A stretch of DNA of 64,000 nucleotides from Roseobacter fucihabitans (GCF_014337925.2 NZ_CP143423.1:712501-776500); one strand, 5' to 3'; numbered from the stretch's first letter, positions 9,156 to 18,436 are shown. A program made the numbers and translations. The notes: generated by a model from the letters alone, not told the origin.

Positions 9156-10036
9156 GACGGGCGGCGGGCTCGCGTGATGAGCCATGCGCCCAGGAGGATC
9201 ATCGGCAGCGAAAGGACCTGCCCCATGGTCAGGCCCCAGCCGCCAACCTGCCAGGCAAGGCCCAGGGGATTGCCGTCTGTGATGAATTGCGCGTCCGGTT
9301 GGCGCATGAATTCTACGGCAAAGCGCGCCATGCCATATCCGGCAAAAAACACGCCTGCCAACAGGCCGGGCGTTTTGAGGGCCCCGCGCCGCCACACCAG
9401 CCAGATCAGAACCGCCCCCAACAGCAATCCTTCAAGGGCCGCCTCATAGAGTTGCGAGGGGTGGCGGGCGCAGATGCCGATGATGTCTGGGCAATATTGC
9501 GCGGCCTCCGTTGGAAAGGCGACGCCCCAAGGCAGGGAGGTCGGGCGCCCCCATAGCTCGGCGTTGATGAAATTTGACAGGCGGCCCAGCAACAAGCCCG
9601 GCGGCACCCCAAGCGCCATGATGTCTGCGGCGCTGAGCCGGGGGATGTTGTGACGCCATGTATAGATGAGACCCGCCACGATCACGCCCAAAAGGCCGCC
9701 GTGAAAGGCCATTCCGCCTTGCCAGACGGCCAGGATTTCGCTGGGATTGTCCAGATAGTATGCGGGTTGATAGAAGGCGACATACCCCAGCCGCCCGCCG
9801 AGGATCACGCCAAGGATGACCCATGTGAGCAGATCCTCAATCTGCGGCGCAGTCATGGCGGGGGTTTTATTGTGCCAGAGCGGGGGCGTTTTGATGGCGC
9901 GCACCACAAGGTGCCAACCGATCAGGATTCCGACGATATAGGCCAGCGCATACCAGCGCAGTGCCAGCTCAAAACCAAAAAGGGAGATCGAAAAGATCTC
10001 CGGCGAGATGTCGGGAAAGGGCAGGGATGCACGCAT
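9152..10036 (-). CDS. lgt: Prolipoprotein diacylglyceryl transferase, Lgt
   Basis: Inner-membrane enzyme transferring diacylglycerol from phosphatidylglycerol to the lipobox cysteine of prolipoproteins. The 294-residue product has several hydrophobic segments and the Lgt marks [20 protein letters not shown], the signature [14 protein letters not shown] and HPSQLYEA. The ATG at 10036 gives the usual length. First gene of lgt-midA-pgeF, and divergent from the UbiK-like gene. Several lipoproteins in this window would be its substrates. Confidence 0.95.
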   Translation of the reverse strand: MRASLPFPDISPEIFSISLFGFELALRWYALAYIVGILIGWHLVVRAIKTPPLWHNKTPAMTAPQIEDLLTWVILGVILGGRLGYVAFYQPAYYLDNPSEILAVWQGGMAFHGGLLGVIVAGLIYTWRHNIPRLSAADIMALGVPPGLLLGRLSNFINAELWGRPTSLPWGVAFPTEAAQYCPDIIGICARHPSQLYEAALEGLLLGAVLIWLVWRRGALKTPGLLAGVFFAGYGMARFAVEFMRQPDAQFITDGNPLGLAWQVGGWGLTMGQVLSLPMILLGAWLITRARRPS

Positions 10037-10130
10037 GCTGCATCCTTTCCTTGTGTCGGAATGGGATGTCAACCTTGCAGCGGACCCCTTTTGGCACCAT
10101 ATACCCTTTGTGAACAGCCGGAGAAGTGAC

Positions 10131-10373
10131 ATGCAGACGCGCAACAAGATTTTCGATGATATTTCGCAGTTGATGACCAATGCGATGGGCGTGGCGCAGG
10201 GCGCGCGCGATGAAGCCGAGACGGCCATGAAGGGCATGATGGATCGATGGCTTGCCGATCGTGATTTCGTGACCCGCGAGGAATTTGATGCGGTGCGCGC
10301 GATGGCGCAAAAGGCCCGCGAAGAAAATGAAGCCCTCAAGGCGCGTCTTGATGCGCTGGATACCAAAGACTGA
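10131..10373 (+). CDS. UbiK/BMFP-family accessory protein
   Basis: Eighty-residue, strongly helical protein beginning [20 protein letters not shown] and ending in a coiled coil ([20 protein letters not shown]). This matches the BMFP/YqiC family; the Escherichia coli member, UbiK, assists aerobic ubiquinone synthesis and binds lipid. A GGAG sits about eight bases before the ATG. The name rests on overall similarity of a short protein. Confidence 0.8.
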   Translation: MQTRNKIFDDISQLMTNAMGVAQGARDEAETAMKGMMDRWLADRDFVTREEFDAVRAMAQKAREENEALKARLDALDTKD

Positions 10374-10388
10374 AATGATGCGGGCGGT

Positions 10389-10408
10389 GGGCGCGGTTCG
10401 TCGCGCCC
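10389..10408 (+). terminator. Hairpin downstream of the UbiK-like gene
   Basis: A perfect 7-base inverted repeat, GGGCGCG then CGCGCCC around a GTTCGT loop, starts 15 bases after the stop codon. No T-run follows, so it could be a weak terminator or an mRNA-stabilising hairpin. Confidence 0.35.
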
Positions 10409-10422
10409 GCGCCTGATCTTGG

Positions 10423-10437
10423 TTAAGAACGCGTTAA
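10423..10437. promoter_or_regulatory. CtrA-type binding site (TTAA-N7-TTAA)
   Basis: TTAAGAACGCGTTAA is an exact match to the CtrA consensus TTAA-N7-TTAA. It is about 220 bases upstream of the YbjN-like gene in a 284-base gap. Two sequences one mismatch from the DnaA box TTATCCACA follow (TCATCCACA and TTACCCACA, about 10488-10515). CtrA is a conserved alphaproteobacterial response regulator; binding here is inferred only. Confidence 0.4.
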
Positions 10438-10657
10438 ATCGGGCCTCTGTCCGTTAAGATCGGCCTTATTTTGCGCTAAATATCCATTCATCCACAACTT
10501 ATTGCGGTTACCCACAAGAATAGGGGTTGCCACAGCTGCATTCAGGCCGCACCATATTTGGTATAGGCATGGGGGGTCGCCCCGGTCTGTAGAGCAGGCA
10601 CCTAGCTTTGGGGCCGTCACCGGTCCACAACGCTAGAGCGTAAAAAGAGGTGGCACA

Positions 10658-11158
10658 ATGGCCCTGTCAGAGCAGTATCTCGAAGACGATATTCACCCCA
10701 TCGACATCGCAGAGCACCTAGCAGCCCATCACGATTGGGATTTTGACCGTATTTCGGATGAACAAATTGCCATGGCCGTCGAAGGCCAATGGCGGACCTA
10801 TTCGATTACGCTGGCCTGGTCGGCTTACGATGAAACGCTGCGGATGATCTGTACGTTTGACATGGAGCCACCAGAAGAAAAGCTGCCGGAATTGTATGAG
10901 TTGCTCAACCACGTCAATGATCAGTGCTGGGCTGGGGCGTTCACCTATTGGGATGCGCAAAAGCTGATGGTTTACCGCTATGGTCTGGTCTTGGCGGGCG
11001 GGCATGTGGCCAGCGCGGATCAGATCGACACGATGATCGGTGCCGCGGTGATGAGTGCGGAGCGCTATTACCCGGCGATGCAATTGCTGGTCTGGGGCGA
11101 CCAGACACCGACACAGGCCCTGCAGGTCGCCATTGCAGAGGCCTACGGTCGCGCGTAA
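10658..11158 (+). CDS. YbjN domain-containing protein
   Basis: Acidic cytosolic protein of 166 residues with the YbjN pattern: HHDWDFDRISDEQIAMAVEG near the start, TFDMEPPEEKLPELYELLNHVN in the middle and FTYWDAQKLMVYRYGLVL after it, related to type III chaperone-like folds. AAGAGG lies about nine bases before the ATG. It precedes proC by 42 bases and may be co-transcribed. No defined biochemical function. Confidence 0.85.
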   Translation: MALSEQYLEDDIHPIDIAEHLAAHHDWDFDRISDEQIAMAVEGQWRTYSITLAWSAYDETLRMICTFDMEPPEEKLPELYELLNHVNDQCWAGAFTYWDAQKLMVYRYGLVLAGGHVASADQIDTMIGAAVMSAERYYPAMQLLVWGDQTPTQALQVAIAEAYGRA

Positions 11159-11200
11159 CAATAACTCCCGACACGGGTTTTGTTTCGGGGAAGGTGCCGC

Positions 11201-12016
11201 ATGAAAGACAGTCGGATTGCACGTAACGGTCTGGTTTTGCTGGGCTGTGGCAAGATGGGGTCTGCCATGCTGACGGGTTGGCTGGCGCGCGGATTGCCTG
11301 CCGCGTCGGTTTGGGTGGTGGATCCGAACCCCTCTGATTGGATGAAATCCACTGGCGTGACCTTGAACGCGTCCCTGCCGTCCAAACCGGCCATCGTGCT
11401 GGTCGCCGTCAAGCCTCAGATGATGGCGGATGCGCTGCCCACACTGGCGGCGATGGGCAATGGCGAGACGGTGTTCGTCAGCGTCGCCGCCGGGATCACC
11501 ATCGCGCGGTTCGAAGACATCCTGGGCGCTAAAACCCCCATTGTGCGGGCCATGCCGAACACGCCTGCGGCAATTTCGCGGGGCATCACGGCAATCATTG
11601 GCAATGACAATGTGACCCCTGCGGCGCTGGCGGAGGCCGAAACACTTCTGAGTGCGGTGGGCGAGGTTGTCCGGCTTGATACGGAGTCCCAAATTGACGC
11701 CGTGACAGGTGTCAGCGGCTCCGGGCCAGCCTATGTGTTCCATATGATCGAGGCAATGGCGGCGGCGGGCGTCGCGCAGGGGTTACCGGATGATCTGGCG
11801 ATGCAATTGGCCAAGGCCACGGTGGCGGGCGCGGGCGCATTGGCGCAATCGGTCGAAGAAGACCCCGGCCAGCTGCGCGTCAACGTAACATCGCCGAATG
11901 GCACGACGCAGGCCGCATTGGAGGTTTTGATGGACCCGCAACACGGATTTCCACCCCTGTTGGCCCGTGCGGTCAAGGCGGCGGCGGATCGATCACGGGA
12001 GCTTGCCAATGGATGA
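11201..12016 (+). CDS. proC: Pyrroline-5-carboxylate reductase, ProC
   Basis: Last step of proline synthesis, NAD(P)H reduction of pyrroline-5-carboxylate. The 271-residue product has the Rossmann motif LLGCGKMGSAM near residue 12, VRAMPNTPAAISRG near 113 and the P5CR signature region SGSGPAYVFHMIEAM near 167. The ATG at 11201 follows GGGAAGG; the frame extends to 11180. It overlaps the downstream CsaA-like gene by eight bases. Confidence 0.95.
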   Translation: MKDSRIARNGLVLLGCGKMGSAMLTGWLARGLPAASVWVVDPNPSDWMKSTGVTLNASLPSKPAIVLVAVKPQMMADALPTLAAMGNGETVFVSVAAGITIARFEDILGAKTPIVRAMPNTPAAISRGITAIIGNDNVTPAALAEAETLLSAVGEVVRLDTESQIDAVTGVSGSGPAYVFHMIEAMAAAGVAQGLPDDLAMQLAKATVAGAGALAQSVEEDPGQLRVNVTSPNGTTQAALEVLMDPQHGFPPLLARAVKAAADRSRELANG

Positions 12017-12347
12017 TATCAGTTTTGACGATTTCCTGAAGGTGGACGTGCGCTGCGGCGTGGTGACGCGTGCGGAACATTTTCCGCAAGCCCGTAAACC
12101 TGCGATCAAGATGTGGATCGATTTTGGTGATGAGATCGGCGAGCGCCGCTCATCCGCGCAGGTCACCGCGCATTACGAACCGGAGGCGCTGATCGGAAAA
12201 CAGGTGCTGGCCGTCGTGAATTTCCCACCCCGCCAGATTGGACCCTTCATGTCCGAAGTGCTGGTGCTGGGGCTGCCCGACGCGACGGGCGAGATTGTTT
12301 TGATCACACCAGATAGTGAGGTGCCCAAGGGGGGGCGATTACATTGA
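12009..12347 (+). CDS. CsaA-like tRNA-binding domain protein
   Basis: A single OB-fold tRNA-binding domain of 112 residues: FDDFLKVDVRCGVVTRAEHF near the start, ARKPAIKMWIDFGDEIG and VVNFPPRQIGPFMSEVLVLG. This is the EMAP-II/CsaA type, described as an export chaperone in Bacillus and as a tRNA binder. It sits between proC (8-base overlap) and a 2-hydroxyacid dehydrogenase (TTGA overlap), so the three form an operon without an obvious common pathway. Confidence 0.85.
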   Translation: MDDISFDDFLKVDVRCGVVTRAEHFPQARKPAIKMWIDFGDEIGERRSSAQVTAHYEPEALIGKQVLAVVNFPPRQIGPFMSEVLVLGLPDATGEIVLITPDSEVPKGGRLH

Positions 12348-13297
12348 CCAAAGTATATATGAGCCGGCCTTTGCCCGAACGCGTGCAGGCCGCTGCGGCG
12401 GAGTTGTTCGATCTGACGGTGCGCCCGCAGACCTCGCCTTTGAGCGTTGAGGAGATGCGCACCGCCCTTCGCGAGTATGACGGGGTTGTTCCGACGCTGG
12501 GCGATATGTTTTCGGCTGAAATTTTCGCTGCCGAACCCTCCCCGCGATGTCAGGTTTTGGCGAATTTCGGAGTGGGGTATAACCACATTGATGTGGATGC
12601 GGCCAGCGCGGCCGGGGTGGTGGTGTCCAATACGCCCGGCGCGGTAACGGATGCGACGGCGGATACCGCCATGACGTTGATGCTGATGAGCGCGCGGCGT
12701 GCGGGTGAGGGCGAACGTCTGGTGCGGGCAGGGGCATGGGAAGGGTGGCACCCGACCCAGCTTTTGGGCATGCATCTGGGCGGAAAAACGGTCGGGATCG
12801 TCGGCATGGGGCGGATCGGGCAGGCCATTGCACGCCGGTGCCATTTCGGGTTCGGCATGAATGTCGCCTATCACAGCCGATCCCCCAAGACGCTGGATTT
12901 TCCAGCACAGCGCAAGGACAGCCTGCAAAGCTTGGCGGCATCCGTTGACGTGCTGGTGATCGCTGTACCGGGGGGGGATGCCACGCATCATCTGATTAAT
13001 GCGCAAGTCTTGAGCGCGATGCAGGCCCATGCGCATCTGATCAACATCGCGCGCGGCAATGTGGTTGAGGAAGCCGCACTGATCGAGGCGCTGTCGACGG
13101 GCCAAATCGGCGGTGCGGGTCTGGATGTCTATGAGTTTGAGCCCACGGTGCCGGACGCGCTCAAGGCCATGGAGAATGTCGTGTTATTGCCCCATATCGG
13201 AACGGCGGCTTTGGAAGTGCGCGAAGATATGGGCATGATGAGCGTGGCGAACCTCAAGGCTTTCTTTGCCGGAGAAAGCCCGCCTAACAAAGTGTGA
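12344..13297 (+). CDS. D-2-hydroxyacid dehydrogenase (GRHPR/GyaR-like)
   Basis: NAD(P)H-dependent reductase of 2-oxoacids, 317 residues. Substrate-domain motif FGVGYNHIDVDAA, Rossmann loop VGMGRIGQAIARR near residue 150, and the catalytic triad as Arg in NIARGNVV, Glu in DVYEFEP and His in LLPHIGTA. Overall it resembles glyoxylate/hydroxypyruvate reductases. The TTG at 12344 is preferred because a long G-run lies nine bases upstream and it overlaps the csaA-like stop (TTGA); an ATG at 12359 is the alternative. Confidence 0.9.
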   Translation: MTKVYMSRPLPERVQAAAAELFDLTVRPQTSPLSVEEMRTALREYDGVVPTLGDMFSAEIFAAEPSPRCQVLANFGVGYNHIDVDAASAAGVVVSNTPGAVTDATADTAMTLMLMSARRAGEGERLVRAGAWEGWHPTQLLGMHLGGKTVGIVGMGRIGQAIARRCHFGFGMNVAYHSRSPKTLDFPAQRKDSLQSLAASVDVLVIAVPGGDATHHLINAQVLSAMQAHAHLINIARGNVVEEAALIEALSTGQIGGAGLDVYEFEPTVPDALKAMENVVLLPHIGTAALEVREDMGMMSVANLKAFFAGESPPNKV

Positions 13298-13637
13298 CGG
13301 CTCAGGAAGTGCCCGCAGCATTGGGCTGGATTTCATTGCTCCTGATCGGTACTTTCCCGCTGTGGCGACGTGTTTATCCTGGCCCGACTGGCCGCACGTG
13401 ATCATGCGCATTTTGCGAAACGTAATGGCCAGCACAAAGCGTGCGGAAACGCCTCCCAGAGGGGCGACGTTTACACAGAACCCCGGCGATTTGCCGCACC
13501 GCATGACCCTGCATCCCCATCCGCTCGACTGCACGTCGCTGGTGTTCGCCAACCCAGAATGCTCACTTTTTCAAAGTGACACTCTGCGCGGTGCGAAGAG
13601 TCCCGCGGTATTTCAAGAGCTTATCCACCGCAGGGCT
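13298..13637. other. Gene-free gap between the hydroxyacid dehydrogenase and the RTX-type gene
   Basis: The 340 bases between convergent genes hold no reading frame with protein-like composition. The only structure seen is a perfect 7-base inverted repeat TCACTTT then AAAGTGA at 13563-13579 with a three-base loop. No T-run follows it. Confidence 0.5.
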
Positions 13638-16600
13638 TCAAAAAAGGAAATCGTCACTTGTGAGGGCAAGGTTCCCCGCACTGATGACGTCAATGACACC
13701 GGGCTTCCCACCGTCATTCACGAATTCCAACCGATATGAGGTGCTCGATAATTTGGTAACATCCAGATCGGCCAGTTTTTGAACTTTATCCAGCCGCGAG
13801 ACATCTATTCTGTCGACGCCCGCTTCCCAGTCAAAAATCGTGCCACCACGCGAGAAATCCGTGAACATGAAAACATCCGCACCGCGCCCACCAGTCATAC
13901 CATCGCGACCCAGATCGGACACCAGAGTGTCCTCTCCCATCTCCCCGAACAACGCGTCATTCCCGGCCCCGCCTTCGATCCAATCATTGCCGTTGCCACC
14001 AAAAAGACTGTCATTCTGACCACCGCCGAAAATGAAATCACCGCCATTCCCTCCGGTCACAACATCACGGCCACCCTTGGCGTGGATATTGTCAGCATCA
14101 CTGGTCCCGGCTAAGGTATTGGCCTGTTGATTGCCGACAATATGGTTCGCCAGTCCGTTAATTTCTTCAATTATATCAATGCCGTCGAAGACGCCCTTTG
14201 CCGTCACTTTGACGTCGGCCCTTTTGACCGTATCGCCGTAGACCTTTACCGTGCCGAGCTTGTCTTCATCATGCGCGCCACCACCCGCACCCTGCTGCGA
14301 GCGGACATGCAGCAGGGAAAAATCGCCCCCCGCATCCGTGCCATAGTCGATTTTCGCAAGTTCGACCGTGTGGCCACGCAATACGATCATGTCCTTATCC
14401 TGTTTGGAATAATCCAGGATGACATCATGGCCGCCGCTTTCGACCCAATGATCATGTACCGCGTCATTCTCACCAGCCACCGCGCGCCAATTGATGCTCC
14501 CGTCATCCCGCGTGTAACGCGCCAGAACGATATCGGTGGCGTCCAGCAGATAGTTGAATTTAAAGGTATCGCGACCCTGTCCGCCGGTGATTGTGTCCAC
14601 CGAAAACGCCGCGCGCTGCGCCGCGCCGAACCGGCCCGCCCCGCCGGATTGCGCCGGATCAGGTTCCCCACCATCGGCAAAGATACGAATGAAATCATTG
14701 CCAACGCCCGCATCGACCCGCTGCGCGCCGGAACCGATGACGATCCGATCCACGGTTTTGATATCCTCAGGGGCGGTGACGAGTGAACCCTGATGCGTTG
14801 TGTTTTCAAAGACCTGCGCACCGCCATTGTACTCCAATAGCGCATCCGCTTGCGCCAACCTGTTCGCGCCGTCAAATACGCCGTCGCGCTGGACCGTGAG
14901 GTCCTTTTTGAGGACCCTATCGCCATAGACTTTGACAATGCCAAGAGGGTCTTCATCATGCGCACCCGTGGCCGTATTGGCCCCACCGGCACCGCCGTTT
15001 CCTTGTTGGCTGATGACTTTGATTTCCGAGAACGCGCCTTTTTGATCGGTGCCATAGGTGATGTTTGCGATCTCGACCGTGTGGCCGCGGATCACGATCT
15101 TGTCGCCATCATTCTTGTTGAAATCCAGGATCGTATCGCGGCCAAACCCTTCGACCCAATGATCATGCACATTGTCGTTTTCGCCTGCCACACCGCGCCA
15201 ATTGATGTTGCCCGTCACGGAAGTATGCTGGGCGGTCGCGTTCAAAAGGGCGTGGAATTCGAAACGATCCGCGCCCTTGCCCCCCGTGAGGTAATCATCG
15301 GAGGCCCCAAAACCCAGCTTAGGGGTCATGCGGCCAGCCGCGCCGGAAGTTTGTGCCGGATCAGGCTCGCCCGCATCCCCAAACGAGATGATACGGTCGT
15401 TGCCGTGACCGGCTCTTATGATCTGCGTGCCGCTGCCCGCTTGAAAGAAGTCGCTCTGGAGCGTGCCGGTGAACACCGCCTGAATAGCCCAGGGCATGCC
15501 AGCGCCCCATGTCGGATGAATGGGTTCGGCCACATCATTATCCGCAAACCCTTCGCTTTCAGCACGCTTGATGTCCTCCAGCCGATCCACGCCATAAAAG
15601 ACGTTGGCCTTGAGCGCGATGTCCCTATTTGCAACCTTGTCGCCATAAACCTTGATCTGGCCAAGAGGGTCTTCGTCATGCGCACCTGTTGCGGTATTGG
15701 TGCCACCGGCACCGCCGTTGCCTTGTTGAGAGCGCAGGGTAATCATGCTGAAGTCGCCACCGGCATCAGCGCCGTAAGTAATCGAGGCGATCTCGACGGT
15801 GTGGCCCTCGATATTGATCTTGTCGCCATCCTGATTGGAGTAATCCAGGATCGTATCGCGCCCGATCCCTTCGACCCAATGATCATGGACGTTGTCGTTT
15901 TCACCCGCGACCCCGCGCCAGTTCACCGACCCGTCATCGCGCGTATAGGCGTCCAGAACCTCCTGCTTCGCATTCAATAAAAGTCGAAAGGCGAAGGTGT
16001 CCGGCCCCTGACCACCCGAGATCACATCATTTGACTGCGCGGGTGCCACCGGGGGGGTGACCCGACCGTTTGCCCCATTGGTCTGGGCCGGGTTGGGCTC
16101 TCCCCCATCGGAGAAGCTGTAAATAATGTCATAGCCGCCGCCTGCATGAACAACCTGCGATCCCTCGCCGATGGTAATGCGGTCCATCTGTCTGAAAAGC
16201 GATCCGGTAAAGTTGGTGTTGTCGCTGTTGCTGGCAACGATCTGTGTCACCCCGGCCTCAAGCGGCGCATAGGTGGCATCGGCGTTGTTGAGGCGATCGA
16301 TGCCGTCATTGTTGCGCTGGATGTTCAGATCTTTGCGCGCAACGCGGTCGCCATAAACCTTGATCTGGCCGAGCGGGTCTTCGTCATGCGCGCCGGTGGC
16401 CGTATTCGCACCGCCCGCACCGCCATTGCCCTGTTGGCTATACAGCGTGATCAGCGAAAAGGCACCGCCCGCATCCGCGCCGTAGGTGATTGCATCCAGC
16501 GTCATCGTGTGACCGGTGATGACGATCTTGTCGCCCTGCGATCTGCTATAATCGGTGATCGTATCCAGCCCAAACCCTTCGACCCAATGATCATGGACGT

Positions 16601-16922
16601 TGTCGTTTTCGCCCGCGACGGCACCCCAATTGACACTCCCCGAGGGCGCGGTATGCGCGGCAATTACCGACTCCTTGGCATTGATCAGCGCGCGAAATTC
16701 AAACCTGTCGGCACCTTCTCCCCCGGTCAGAATGTCATTCCCGGATTTGATGTTGGGTGGATAAACGCGCCCAATGGCCCCATTGGTTTGCGCCGGATCG
16801 GGTTCTCCAGCGTCGCCGTAAGAGATGATCAGATCATTTCCCGCGCCCATGCTCACGACCTGCGCGCCACTGCCAATACGTGCTATATCATTGAATTTTG
16901 TGCCGGTGATTTGGGTGGCCAT
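13638..16922 (-). CDS. Large RTX-type calcium-binding protein with four ~238-residue tandem modules
   Basis: Predicted secreted protein of 1094 residues. No cleavable signal peptide. Four homologous modules follow each other; the core VAGENDxVHDHWVE starts at residues 102, 338, 578 and 815. Each module has an RTX-like first half (GNDxI, GEPDPAQ, LTGGxGADRFEF), the VAGEND core with DTIxDY, GDKI and GHTVE, then in modules 1-3 SQQGNGGAGG, AHDEDPLG and IKVYGD. From about residue 940 there are classical glycine/aspartate RTX nonapeptides (GGNGND, GGAGND), then a non-repetitive end finishing SDDFLF, typical of type I secretion substrates. AAGGAG lies about seven bases before the ATG at 16922. No transporter genes are adjacent. 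No lipase, protease or adhesin domain was recognised. Confidence 0.85.
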   Translation of the reverse strand: MATQITGTKFNDIARIGSGAQVVSMGAGNDLIISYGDAGEPDPAQTNGAIGRVYPPNIKSGNDILTGGEGADRFEFRALINAKESVIAAHTAPSGSVNWGAVAGENDNVHDHWVEGFGLDTITDYSRSQGDKIVITGHTMTLDAITYGADAGGAFSLITLYSQQGNGGAGGANTATGAHDEDPLGQIKVYGDRVARKDLNIQRNNDGIDRLNNADATYAPLEAGVTQIVASNSDNTNFTGSLFRQMDRITIGEGSQVVHAGGGYDIIYSFSDGGEPNPAQTNGANGRVTPPVAPAQSNDVISGGQGPDTFAFRLLLNAKQEVLDAYTRDDGSVNWRGVAGENDNVHDHWVEGIGRDTILDYSNQDGDKINIEGHTVEIASITYGADAGGDFSMITLRSQQGNGGAGGTNTATGAHDEDPLGQIKVYGDKVANRDIALKANVFYGVDRLEDIKRAESEGFADNDVAEPIHPTWGAGMPWAIQAVFTGTLQSDFFQAGSGTQIIRAGHGNDRIISFGDAGEPDPAQTSGAAGRMTPKLGFGASDDYLTGGKGADRFEFHALLNATAQHTSVTGNINWRGVAGENDNVHDHWVEGFGRDTILDFNKNDGDKIVIRGHTVEIANITYGTDQKGAFSEIKVISQQGNGGAGGANTATGAHDEDPLGIVKVYGDRVLKKDLTVQRDGVFDGANRLAQADALLEYNGGAQVFENTTHQGSLVTAPEDIKTVDRIVIGSGAQRVDAGVGNDFIRIFADGGEPDPAQSGGAGRFGAAQRAAFSVDTITGGQGRDTFKFNYLLDATDIVLARYTRDDGSINWRAVAGENDAVHDHWVESGGHDVILDYSKQDKDMIVLRGHTVELAKIDYGTDAGGDFSLLHVRSQQGAGGGAHDEDKLGTVKVYGDTVKRADVKVTAKGVFDGIDIIEEINGLANHIVGNQQANTLAGTSDADNIHAKGGRDVVTGGNGGDFIFGGGQNDSLFGGNGNDWIEGGAGNDALFGEMGEDTLVSDLGRDGMTGGRGADVFMFTDFSRGGTIFDWEAGVDRIDVSRLDKVQKLADLDVTKLSSTSYRLEFVNDGGKPGVIDVISAGNLALTSDDFLF

Positions 16923-16985
16923 GTGGTGTCTCCTTGGGGTTTTCAGCCCCAAAAATCAGCAGGTTTGCCAATAATAGGACGTGTT

Positions 16986-17025
16986 GGCGCCACTAATTCC
17001 CGTAAAAAGGGAATTATCCAGCGCC
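16986..17025. repeat. Inverted repeat upstream of the RTX-type gene
   Basis: TAATTCCC (16994-17001) and GGGAATTA (17009-17016) form a perfect 8-base stem around GTAAAAA; flanking GGCGC and GCGCC extend it to a 40-base imperfect hairpin. It lies 64 bases before the RTX start codon and about 145 bases after the KbaZ-like stop, so it could be an operator or leader structure for the former or a terminator for the latter. Confidence 0.45.
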
Positions 17026-17170
17026 AATTTTAGGAGCGTTTCAAAGGAGCGGTTTTCTGCTCGCGTGGTCGGAAAGCATCGTCATTTCGCCGAAAAACCA
17101 TGTGAAAACGCGGTGCGTGCTCCCTTCGATGCGCGAGGAGCCAGGGGCCTGGCCACGCATTGGCAGAGAC

Positions 17171-18436
17171 CTAAGGTATCGAACCGGACATGCCAGCTGC
17201 TTTGAAATATCTTGCGACGCATTTGTTGATGTGCCCTTCAAGCAGCGCGTGGGGCTCAGTCGGGATTTCTCCAAATTCCAGGCCCATGAAGAATTGTGAC
17301 ACAAGTGTTTCAGGTATCGCGGTCCTGGATAGGTTTGCGAGCAGCTGCGCCAGCGCCGTTTTGACCGCGGGGCGCGCCCAGTAGTAGCGTATGCGGTCGC
17401 TGTAGCTGTATATTTGCAGACGCGATATCTCGGAGGCTGAGCCGCTGTAATACCCCTGCCAATGATTGGGATGATCGGCCATCTCCTGCTGTATGACGTC
17501 GCGGATGCGGGAGGGGTTTTCAAGATCAAGAGCCGTCTCGATATTGGCCAGAGCCCAAACCGCTTCGCGCAAGCGAAAGGTCAATTCCGGGCCTACTTTC
17601 AGAAAGAAAAATTGCTTCTGCACAAGAGATTTCAGCGCTGCGCTGGCCTGATAATCTGTTGAATGGGCTTCAAAGGTCAGACCGCTTTGCGCCAGAATGG
17701 CCTGTTTCAAAGGCTCTGCCTGTTCAGGGGCAAAGTGAAAAACCGATGTATGCCCAAAATCAACGCCGGGCTGGGTGACGACGGATACAACCCGCGCCCA
17801 GGCGTCATCAAGACCGCGCGCGTGAAACGCCGCGTGATGGGTCTGCATCGTGTCATGGAACCGCGGCACGGAGGTCACGTCGAGCGCGGCAGGTTCGTGG
17901 GTTTCGCCGCCGGGGATCGGAACCTCGGTGCCGATGACATAGATCAACGCTGACGGATCGGGCGCGTATTTTTCGGCGACGGCACAGAGGTCGGCAGCCC
18001 GTTCTGCTATTTGGGCGAATGTGGGGGGTGGCTCGCCACCGCAGGCCATACTCGCGTCCAGATGGATTTTGCGAAACCCTGCTTGGACATAGCTTTTGAC
18101 CAAAATACGGGCGTTCTCCATGGCAACCTCGACCGGCTCAGCGCGCCAGGGGTTGGGGCCCAGATGATCGCCTCCCAGGATCAGCTGATCCATCGCGACG
18201 TGTGTTTCTGCGGCAAGCCCGCGTAACCAGGACATGAAATCTGCCGCCGTCATCCCGGTATAGCCGCCGTTCTGGTTAACCTGATTGCAGGTCGCTTCGA
18301 TCACTGTCGCCACGCCGGTGCGCTGTGCATGTGACAGCACCGCGCGCAACACATGCTCGTTTGCTGTGCAAAAACAGGGCATGCCGATGGTTTCACCGGC
18401 CCGGTTGCGCGCGGTGAGATCTGAAATGATGGTCAT
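17171..18436 (-). CDS. kbaZ: GatZ/KbaZ-family protein (tagatose-bisphosphate aldolase subunit family; possible tagatose-6-phosphate 4-epimerase)
   Basis: The 421-residue product matches the GatZ/KbaZ family over its length: VIEATCNQVNQNGGYTGM near residue 45, LGGDHLGPNPW near 87, FRKIHLDASMAC near 122 and FEAHSTDYQ in the middle. The family is named as a non-catalytic subunit of tagatose-1,6-bisphosphate aldolase, but the catalytic partner GatY/KbaY is not seen in this window. In Agrobacterium a family member was assigned as D-tagatose 6-phosphate 4-epimerase in galactitol catabolism. The neighbouring sugar kinase (ATGA overlap) and polyol transport genes favour that role here. Confidence 0.88.
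   Translation of the reverse strand: MTIISDLTARNRAGETIGMPCFCTANEHVLRAVLSHAQRTGVATVIEATCNQVNQNGGYTGMTAADFMSWLRGLAAETHVAMDQLILGGDHLGPNPWRAEPVEVAMENARILVKSYVQAGFRKIHLDASMACGGEPPPTFAQIAERAADLCAVAEKYAPDPSALIYVIGTEVPIPGGETHEPAALDVTSVPRFHDTMQTHHAAFHARGLDDAWARVVSVVTQPGVDFGHTSVFHFAPEQAEPLKQAILAQSGLTFEAHSTDYQASAALKSLVQKQFFFLKVGPELTFRLREAVWALANIETALDLENPSRIRDVIQQEMADHPNHWQGYYSGSASEISRLQIYSYSDRIRYYWARPAVKTALAQLLANLSRTAIPETLVSQFFMGLEFGEIPTEPHALLEGHINKCVARYFKAAGMSGSIP

Noticed and set aside
10480..10520. DnaA-box-like sequences suggesting a replication origin
   Set aside because: Only two one-mismatch boxes, no A+T-rich unwinding region and none of the usual origin neighbours (dnaA, hemE, parAB).
13563..13579. 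TCACTTT/AAAGTGA hairpin as terminator of the hydroxyacid dehydrogenase gene
   Set aside because: No T-run and 260 bases from the gene end; listed only as a structure in the gap.
14127..17033. Long plus-strand frames opposite the RTX-type gene
   Set aside because: They are antisense shadows caused by the regular codon pattern of the repeats; composition is not protein-like and the minus-strand frame has a good ribosome binding site and motifs.
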